In this document: piece after piece, positions 1 to 4,121 of the stretch
Layout of the letters: every line of letters starts with the position of its first letter
Numbering within the stretch: position 1 is the first letter of the stretch
From: Deltaproteobacteria bacterium
Lineage (GTDB): Bacteria > Desulfobacterota > Desulfobacteria > Desulfobacterales > JAFDHS01
Length of the DNA stretch: 5,774 nucleotides
Reading direction: 5' to 3'
Assembly (NCBI GenBank): GCA_019308655.1
Contig: JAFDHS010000145.1
Coordinates: 1-5,774 of the forward strand
Made by a program: the position numbers and the translations under genes
The notes under the pieces: model-generated
The model's input: only the letters and a program-made list of their open reading frames with translations
Told to the model about the DNA's origin: nothing
Databases searched by the model: none

Positions 1-482
1 TTGCATGCCGGACAGTTCATTTTTCTCCTCCTCTAAAATCGTTGATTCGATTCTTAATAATACTGATTCGGCGGAGTGTCCAGAAGAATTCACCACTACG
101 TCTTAAGCACCACCTAAAATTTTACGGCAACAATCAGCAATTGGAATACGACATCCTTGTTAAAAAAGGGGGAGATCCTTCACAGGTCAGATTTCAATAC
201 AGTGGAATTGAGAATTTTGAAGTTACCAATCAAGGGGATCTCTCCATCAGTCTAAAAGATGGCGGCAGGGTGATCCAAAAGAAACCCGTAATTTACCAGG
301 AAACCGAAGGTAACCGAAACTATTTAACAGGAAAATTCAGGCTTCATCAATTACCGTTCACCCCTGATAACTTGCAATCGGCTGCTCAAAAATCAACGCT
401 TATTAAAAGATTTGTATATAGTTTTGAAGTAGCCTCTTACAACAAGGATATTTCTCTTATTATTGACCCCGTGCTCGTCTAT

Positions 483-1293
483 TCCACTTATTTGGGAGGA
501 AGGGGCGATGACGCAATATATTGCGGTCAACATATAGCTGTTGATTCTGACGGCAATGTTTATATAGCAGGGAGCACCGAGTCGGATGATTTTCCGACGA
601 AAGCTCCTTTATATCCTGACCTATGGGGTCAGTGGAATTCTTTTGTGACAAAGATAAATTCGACGGGAACAGAACTTATATTTTCCACATATATTGGCGG
701 GAGTGGTAAAGATACAATTAAGGATATTGCAATAGATTCTTCCGGCAATATATATATCACTGGAGATACTTATTCTGATGATTTCCCGACGAAGAATGCA
801 CTATATCCACACCTTTTTGGAGGAAAAGATGGGTTTGTAACAAAAATAAACGCGGCAGGAGATAGCCTTATTTTTTCTACTTATCTTGGCGGGAAAGGCA
901 CTGAATCAGGTAAGGGAATAGCTCTCGACTCTGATAAATAAAAATATTTATGTAACAGGTTATACCAGTTCTGATGATTTCCCGACGAAGAATCCTATCT
1001 ACTCTGAACTATGGGGGTTTTTAGATGCGTTTGTGATAAAATTTAAATCTGATGGCTCAGATATTTATTATTCAACTTATCTCGGTGGCAGCAATGAGGA
1101 AAATAATTCAGGTAGTAGGGTAGGAATAGCGGTAGATAATAATGGAAATGCATACGTAACCGGCACTACTAGATCAAACGATTTTCCAACCGTTAACGCA
1201 TTGTATTCTAATCTTCGGGGATTAGAAGATGCTTTTGTGACAAAAATAAATAGTGCTGGTACAACTGTCTTGTATTCTACATATTTAGGAGGA
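483..1293 (+). repeat. SBBP repeat array (STYLGG periodicity)
   Basis: The codons for STYLGG (STYIGG in one unit) recur at 483, 684, 876, 1072 and 1276. The spacings are 201, 192, 196 and 204 nt, and the third becomes 192 nt when the 4-bp insertion at 935-942 is discounted. Units are therefore 64-68 residues, a propeller-blade-like period. Units 2 and 3 share a 25-bp identical stretch over the DDFPTKN codons (773-797 and 969-993), which suggests recent duplication or gene conversion between blades. Confidence 0.85.
935..942 (+). other. 4-bp TAAA tandem duplication causing a frameshift
   Basis: The sequence GA-TAAA-TAAA-AAT carries TAAA twice in a row. Removing one copy gives GAT AAA AAT ATT, which reads DKNIYVTG and restores both the blade consensus (DSxGNxYxxG) and the exact 64-residue period. 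As it stands, the second copy creates the TAA stop at 939-941. A replication-slippage mutation explains it; a sequencing or assembly error is the alternative. Confidence 0.8.
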
Positions 1294-1323
1294 AGTAATC
1301 AGGAATGGGGAAATGATATATAG

Positions 1324-1953
1324 TTATCCGATACTGAAACTAATCATTTTGAGATGTTGGAAAAATTCATAGTCAATAGATTTGCTAAAGATTTCGTAAA
1401 TCAGAATGTAAATTTTCAATGTCGTAATACTATAGTTGAATACTGCTCGCCTCTATTATCCAATTATACTCATTTATTAGAGCTGAACCAAAATGAATCT
1501 TATTTTGATAAAATAATCGCATTTGGTGGTAACGAATTCGATGGGAAAATTCCAGGGTTAGATTTATATAATCTTGCGGGGGCACATAAAGCTTTATCTA
1601 CCTTTTCTCGAGTCCTGGCAATTATGCCTATTATCCCAAATGGTTATGATGATATACTTATTGATGAGTCTTATCGACCTTTCCAAGCGAACGATGGTAT
1701 GGTACCGCTTACCTCAGCCTTATTCTTAGAACCTGGTGCTCAGCACTTGTTTACGGTGGAGAGTGGTGAGTTACGGGTCAAAGGAGAGAAATTAAAAACA
1801 ATTTGTAAAAATGATAATTTTTTTCAAGTTGAAGATTATTGTCAGTGTAAAGAATGTATTGTTCTCAAAAAAAGAGTTGATCATCTTGATTTTTTGGATG
1901 ACAGAAAAATTAATCGCAATATTAGAGAAAAATTAAAAAACTTAATCAATTAA
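1324..1953 (+). pseudogene. Alpha/beta-hydrolase (lipase-like) C-terminal fragment
   Basis: The frame continues directly after the TAG that ends the SBBP remnant. The first ATG is at 1354 and the stop at 1951-1953, giving 199 residues from that ATG. The motif NDGMVPLTSA (residues 113-122) and the later VDHLDFLDD (175-183) match the Asp- and His-bearing loops of secreted lipases and related esterases, so Asp114 and His177 are the likely charge-relay residues. No GxSxG nucleophile elbow is present: the N-terminal half of the fold is missing. A small Cys cluster, C-x-C-x2-C (163-168) with Cys151 upstream, lies between the Asp and His motifs and might bind metal. No convincing ribosome binding site precedes 1354. 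I infer a truncated, inactive gene joined to the SBBP remnant by deletion. A short protein made from 1354 cannot be excluded. Confidence 0.6.
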
Positions 1954-1965
1954 AAATTTTTAAAG

Positions 1966-2011
1966 AAAGAAACACCATCAAGGATGATTTCATTCTTGAT
2001 GGTGTTTCTTT
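1966..2011. terminator. Strong hairpin terminator, probably bidirectional
   Basis: A 21-bp stem (1966-1986 pairing with 1991-2011) closes an ATTT loop, with one G-T mismatch that becomes a wobble pair in RNA. The + strand leaves the stem in TTTTATTT. The other strand leaves it in a T-rich run from 1965 down to about 1951. It lies 12 bp past the stop of the hydrolase fragment and fits intrinsic termination in either direction. Confidence 0.8.
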
Positions 2012-2012
2012 T

Positions 2013-2258
2013 ATTTATTGAGGCTGATATAATAATGGTATAAAAGTTAAGGGATTGGTCATAACATGGGCCACTTAGATTATGGTTCAACTATACACAT
2101 CAATAACCATTTGAATTTGTATAACTTATTTTAAATAAACCGTAAGTTCTGGATCAAAGCGGCCGAAGTTATGATCACCCCCAAAGTTAAGTAGCAAGTT
2201 CATGAAATTAAAATCGCATTGGAGAAATCTAATCTAATCTACGCACAAAAAAAAAGAA
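2013..2258. other. Intergenic stretch without a recognisable gene
   Basis: No open frame of useful length and no RNA gene was found here. A short frame around 2139-2189 (reading KFWIKAAEVMITPKVK before a TAG) could be a scrap of an old gene, but I do not recognise it. A small 5-bp tandem repeat (ATCTA/TAATC units, 2226-2239) and a 9-A run (2247-2255) come just before the GGGGACAG repeats. Confidence 0.5.
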
Positions 2259-2308
2259 TAGGAAAGAATGGGGACAGTAGGAAAGAATGGGGACAGGAGA
2301 ATTATTCT
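2259..2308 (+). repeat. GGGGACAG repeat, tandem pair (copies 1 and 2)
   Basis: The 19-bp unit taggaaagaatggggacag occurs twice back to back without mismatch (2259-2277 and 2278-2296). The second unit continues into GGAG and the perfect short palindrome AGAATTATTCT (2298-2308). The core ATGGGGACAG is shared with the copies at 2495 and 3241. I link it to the RAYT/TnpA-REP transposase whose remnant follows copy 4. Confidence 0.8.
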
Positions 2309-2328
2309 TTAAAATTAAGATATAATTT

Positions 2329-2496
2329 ATGAAACAATTTAAGATAGTTGTTGAGAAACATCCTGACACTTATGTTGCCTATCCTTTAGGCCTGAAAGGG
2401 GTTGTCGTTGGTCAGGGTAATACATATGAAGCGGCGTTGGCTGATGTTAAATCGGCAATTAAATTTCATATTGAAACCTTCGGGCCTGAGTACTAA
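2329..2496 (+). CDS. HicB-like antitoxin, short and without a partner toxin
   Basis: A 55-codon gene beginning MKQFKIVVEK and ending FHIETFGPEY. The arrangement KIVVEKHPDTYVAYP - VVVGQGNTYEAALADVKSAIKFHIE is the small alpha/beta fold of HicB-type antitoxins: a degraded RNase H-like strand pair, then the G-x-T-xx-EA-L helix. Such proteins bind and neutralise HicA mRNA interferases. No hicA lies directly upstream, and the DNA-binding C-terminal domain found in longer HicB proteins is absent. The protein ends exactly where repeat copy 3 begins: the stop TAA (2494-2496) runs into AAATGGGGACAG. Family members I recall continue about 15-20 residues further, so the 3' end may have been cut by the repeat. 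The ribosome binding site is weak (AAGA, 2317-2320). The start is set by the fold and by lack of any earlier in-frame ATG that fits. Confidence 0.7.
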   Translation: MKQFKIVVEKHPDTYVAYPLGLKGVVVGQGNTYEAALADVKSAIKFHIETFGPEY

Positions 2497-2519
2497 ATGG
2501 GGACAGGAGAATAATTATT
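2495..2519 (+). repeat. GGGGACAG repeat, copy 3
   Basis: ATGGGGACAGGAGAATAATT at 2497-2516 is identical to copy 4 (identity extends over 22 bp from 2495). It includes GGAG (2506-2509) followed by the perfect palindrome AATAATTATT (2510-2519). It separates the lone hicB-like gene from the hicAB pair. Its AGGAGA, 7 nt before a TTG at 2518, could act as a ribosome binding site for a longer form of HicA. Confidence 0.8.
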
Positions 2520-2539
2520 GCCAAAATCAGAATCGATAC

Positions 2540-2571
2540 TTGACAATGATATCTATAATGATACTATTATA
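2540..2571 (+). promoter_or_regulatory. Candidate hicAB promoter and operator dyad
   Basis: A perfect TTGACA (2540-2545) is followed by possible -10 boxes TACTAT (2562-2567, spacer 16) or TATTAT (2565-2570, spacer 19). An inverted repeat TATAAT-N6-ATTATA (2554-2571) overlaps them and would suit autorepression by HicB, whose C-terminus looks DNA-binding. Transcription would begin at or next to the ATG at 2575, so the hicA message may be nearly leaderless. Confidence 0.5.
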
Positions 2572-2574
2572 ATT

Positions 2575-2835
2575 ATGGCAAGAATCGATGACATATTGGC
2601 ACAAATGAAACAAAACCCCAACAATGTTAGATTTACCGATTTATGCAAAGTTTGTGAAACTTTCTTTGGGGAACCTCGACAAAATGCAAGTAGCCATCGA
2701 ATTTACAAAACCCCTTGGCAAGGTGATCCAAGAATTAATATCCAAAATCATAAAGGAAAAGCCAAGGCATACCAAGTAAAACAGGTGCTTTTGGCTATTG
2801 AGAAGTTGGAGGTCGGCCATGGTTCTAAAAAATGA
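2575..2835 (+). CDS. hicA: HicA-family mRNA interferase toxin
   Basis: An 86-residue protein starting MARIDDILAQMKQNP. It has the small double-stranded-RNA-binding-like fold of HicA (YcfA) toxins: FTDLCKVCETFFGEPRQ, then the conserved SSHRIYKTPW (His41 the expected catalytic residue), then PRINIQ and GKAKAYQVKQVLLAIEKL, the closing helix. HicA toxins cleave mRNA in the cytoplasm and halt translation. ATG 2575 matches the family N-terminus. The frame also extends upstream to TTG 2518 behind the repeat's AGGAGA, adding 19 residues of promoter-like sequence that I reject as coding by default. There is no Shine-Dalgarno before 2575. The last 17 nt overlap the start of the hicB antitoxin, the usual toxin-first order of hicAB operons. 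The gene looks intact. Confidence 0.85.
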   Translation: MARIDDILAQMKQNPNNVRFTDLCKVCETFFGEPRQNASSHRIYKTPWQGDPRINIQNHKGKAKAYQVKQVLLAIEKLEVGHGSKK

Positions 2836-3148
2836 TCGTTATACATACCGTGTAACCTGGTCTGAAGATGATAATGAATACGTGGGTTTGTGCACGGAGT
2901 TTCCGAGCTTAAGTTGGCTGACTCCTACTCCGGAAGCTGCTCTGAAGGGCATTCGAAAACTGGTTGCTGACGTTGTAAAGGAGATGCATAAAACCGGGGA
3001 AACAGTTCCAGAACCTATTGCTTGTAGGTCTTATAGTGGTAAGTTTATGGTCCGCATACCACCGGATGTCCATCGAAAACTTGCTATTCAGGCCGCTGAA
3101 TCCGGCGTAAGCCTTAATCGGATTGCCAGTTCCAAATTAAACCAATAA
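2819..3148 (+). CDS. hicB: HicB-family antitoxin with C-terminal ribbon-helix-helix-like domain
   Basis: A 109-residue protein starting MVLKNDRYTYRVTWSEDD. Residues 1-60 form the HicB toxin-binding domain (YVGLCTEFPSLSW, then PEAALKGIRKLVADVVKEM). Residues 70-109 (YSGKFMVRIPPDVHRKLAIQ, then SGVSLNRIASSKL) have the pattern of a ribbon-helix-helix DNA-binding domain. It should neutralise the HicA encoded just upstream and repress the shared promoter. The start is well set: GGAGG at 2808-2812 lies 6 nt before ATG 2819, inside the 3' end of hicA. Earlier in-frame ATG 2798 has no such site and adds residues foreign to the family. Length and domain order are normal, so the gene appears functional. 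Confidence 0.87.
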   Translation: MVLKNDRYTYRVTWSEDDNEYVGLCTEFPSLSWLTPTPEAALKGIRKLVADVVKEMHKTGETVPEPIACRSYSGKFMVRIPPDVHRKLAIQAAESGVSLNRIASSKLNQ

Positions 3149-3158
3149 ATCAAGAACC

Positions 3159-3226
3159 CAACAGGGACGATAAATCCCTGTTGAACTGGAGCATCTAAAA
3201 ACCCGGCTGGTGGCTGTATTTTTTTG
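3159..3226 (+). terminator. Hairpin and T-run after hicAB, possible terminator
   Basis: CAACAGGGA (3159-3167) pairs perfectly with TCCCTGTTG (3175-3183) around a 7-nt loop, 11 bp after the hicB stop. It is not followed at once by a T-run; a run of seven T's comes about 36 bp later (3220-3226). It may be an inefficient terminator or an mRNA-protecting stem. Confidence 0.4.
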
Positions 3227-3240
3227 ATCGTTTTTAAGTA

Positions 3241-3266
3241 AAATGGGGACAGGAGAATAATTGTTC
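3241..3266 (+). repeat. GGGGACAG repeat, copy 4
   Basis: This copy matches copy 3 over 22 bp. It contains GGAG (3252-3255), whose last G begins the near-palindrome GAATAATTGTTC (3255-3266, one G-T). The RAYT transposase remnant starts at about 3270, so this copy physically links the repeat family to that transposase. Confidence 0.8.
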
Positions 3267-3269
3267 TGA

Positions 3270-3510
3270 CTCAACTGCCTGGCTTACATCGACCTGAATC
3301 CGATTCGTGCCGGCATCATAAACTGCCCTGAAGAGTATCGCTGGAGCTCGCTGGGGTATCATATTCAGAATTGCAATAAAAACAACTTTCTTTCCCTGGA
3401 TTTCGGCCTCAGAGAATTTGGCGAGATGGATGATGCTGAACGGTTACGGTGCTATCACCGGTATGTTTATGAAACCAGTGCTGTGAAAAGTTCGGGAAAG
3501 ACGCAGATTG
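3270..3510 (+). pseudogene. RAYT (TnpA-REP, Y1/IS200-like) transposase, C-terminal remnant
   Basis: The frame after TGA 3267-3269 reads LAYIDLNPIRAGI, then CPEEYRWSSLGYH, FLSLDFGLREFG and AERLRCYHRYVYETSAVK. These are the hallmark C-terminal motifs of REP-associated tyrosine transposases. The Tyr of YIDLNP is where I expect the catalytic tyrosine, recalled from E. coli TnpA-REP. The N-terminal half with the metal-binding HUH motif is missing, and the remnant opens 4 bases after repeat copy 4 with no start codon. Homology fades near 3500, where the promoter of the next TA pair begins; the frame itself runs on to a stop at 3627-3629. RAYTs mobilise or process short palindromic repeats by single-strand cleavage, but this copy cannot be active. 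Confidence 0.85.
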
Positions 3511-3528
3511 AATCCAAAAAGTTGCATT

Positions 3529-3559
3529 TTGCTATTAAATGGTATATTTTATATAAAAT
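3529..3559 (+). promoter_or_regulatory. Candidate promoter and operator of the ParD-like/ParE pair
   Basis: TTGCTA (3529-3534) and TATAAA (3552-3557) are spaced by 17 bp. A perfect 14-bp palindrome ATTTTATATAAAAT (3546-3559) covers the -10 box and would be a natural autorepression site for the antitoxin. The start of transcription would fall about 20-25 bp before the antitoxin ATG. Confidence 0.5.
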
Positions 3560-3588
3560 TCATAACACTCAAGAAAAAGGAAATGCAA

Positions 3589-3807
3589 ATGCCAACTGCC
3601 GTAAGAATTTCAGAAGATCTTGTAAATGAGGCGAGGAAATATAGTCGAATAGACCATAGATCCATAACGGGCCAAATCGAACACTGGGCACGCATCGGTA
3701 AGTGTGCTGAAGAAAATCCAGGCCTGCCCTATTCTCTCATTAAAGAAATACTTATAGGGGTGGAAGAATTAGAAAGGGGCGAAAAATCAGAATACAAGTT
3801 TGGGTAG
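3589..3807 (+). CDS. ParD-like antitoxin of a type II toxin-antitoxin pair
   Basis: A 72-residue protein: MPTAVRISEDLVNEARKYS, then HRSITGQIEHWARIGKCAEENPGLPYSLIKEIL, ending GEKSEYKFG. The short N-terminal strand (TAVRIS), the helix, and the RSITGQIEHWARIG helix fit the ParD-like family with a ribbon-helix-helix DNA-binding fold. The C-terminus would wrap the toxin. ATG 3589 is preferred: AAAGG (3576-3580) lies 8 nt upstream. ATG 3583 in the same frame adds only two residues. The frame is open back to 3508, but that part overlaps the transposase remnant and the promoter. The stop is 6 bp before the toxin gene, so the two are surely co-transcribed. Confidence 0.85.
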   Translation: MPTAVRISEDLVNEARKYSRIDHRSITGQIEHWARIGKCAEENPGLPYSLIKEILIGVEELERGEKSEYKFG

Positions 3808-3813
3808 CCAAAT

Positions 3814-4062
3814 ATGAAAATAAAGCTCCCCAAAAAAGAAAAACAAATATTAGACCAAGAAATAAAAAAGATTTTAGAGGACCCCGCTATAGGTGATGAG
3901 AAAAAAGGAGATCTAAGGGGAATATTTATTCATAAATATAAGATTAAAACCCTTCAATATCTTCTGTCATATCGTATTACGGGAGATGATTTAGAGTTAA
4001 TCATGATTGGCCCTCATGAAAACTATTATCGAGACTTAAAAGCATACTTGAAAAGAGCATAA
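3814..4062 (+). CDS. RelE/ParE-family toxin
   Basis: An 82-residue basic protein: two N-terminal helices (KKEKQILDQEIKKILEDP), then GDEKKGDLRGIFIHKYKI, TLQYLLSYRI, DDLELIMIGPHENYYRDLKAYL. The beta-strand pattern and the closing GPHENYYRDLK motif are those of RelE/ParE-superfamily toxins, which cleave ribosome-bound mRNA or, in the ParE branch, inhibit gyrase. Which activity applies here cannot be read from the sequence. The His-Glu-x-Tyr-Tyr cluster at 68-72 may be functional. It begins 6 bp after the ParD-like antitoxin and has no strong Shine-Dalgarno of its own, so translational coupling is likely. The gene is complete. Confidence 0.83.
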   Translation: MKIKLPKKEKQILDQEIKKILEDPAIGDEKKGDLRGIFIHKYKIKTLQYLLSYRITGDDLELIMIGPHENYYRDLKAYLKRA

Positions 4063-4121
4063 GAAAAGAAATCCAGACCTCGTAAATTCATGCTGAAACA
4101 CCGCACTTTTTTGGACATTTC
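4063..4121. other. Gap between convergent toxin and transposase genes
   Basis: Only 59 bp separate the toxin stop from the transposase stop on the opposite strand. A weak inverted repeat (AAGAAATCCA, 4066-4075, against TGGACATTTCTT, 4112-4123, two extra bases) and a T6 run (4107-4112) are visible, but neither makes a convincing terminator or insertion-sequence end. The left end of the transposon, if one survives, should lie here. Confidence 0.4.

Larger units (their letters stand above)
42..1323 (+). pseudogene. SBBP-repeat beta-propeller protein, truncated and frameshifted
   Basis: This is a remnant of a large secreted or surface protein with SBBP (beta-propeller) repeats. From about position 114 it matches the domain that usually precedes SBBP repeats: KFYGNNQQLEYDI, then DPSQVRF, KPVIYQE and IDPVLVYSTYLGG. 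Four full repeats and the start of a fifth follow, each with STYLGG, a DSxGNxYxxG strand, DDFPT and FVTKI. The sequence upstream of about 114 does not resemble the expected N-terminus, and the frame is open to the left edge. The first start codon in frame is TTG at 42, with no Shine-Dalgarno and no clear signal peptide, so the true start is probably lost. The frame breaks at TAA 939-941 and resumes one frame over from 943 to TAG 1321-1323. The family is secure. The exact biological role is unknown, as for most SBBP proteins. It could be a degraded 3' piece of a much longer gene. Confidence 0.85.

Noticed and set aside
5..109. Short frame MPDSSFFSSSKIVDS ending at TAA 107-109
   Set aside because: It could be the tail of an upstream gene, but it is only 34 codons, matches nothing I recognise and cannot be judged without sequence to the left.
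460..651. Minus-strand open frame of 63 codons
   Set aside because: It lies entirely opposite the clear SBBP coding sequence and shows no protein-like motif.
2226..2255. CRISPR-like or regulatory short repeats (ATCTA units and the A run)
   Set aside because: Three 5-bp units and a homopolymer are simple low-complexity sequence, without spacers or repeat-spacer regularity.
2013..2258. Riboswitch or small RNA in the intergenic region
   Set aside because: No extended conserved fold could be drawn by eye, and no known riboswitch core is present.
3508..3588. N-terminal extension of the ParD-like antitoxin
   Set aside because: The extra residues fall over the -35/-10 boxes and transposase remnant. 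The Shine-Dalgarno and family N-terminus both favour ATG 3589.
3426..3629. Separate small gene starting at ATG 3426
   Set aside because: This ATG is an internal Met of the RAYT remnant (FGEMDDAERL). After about 3510 the frame only crosses the promoter and start of the ParD-like gene.
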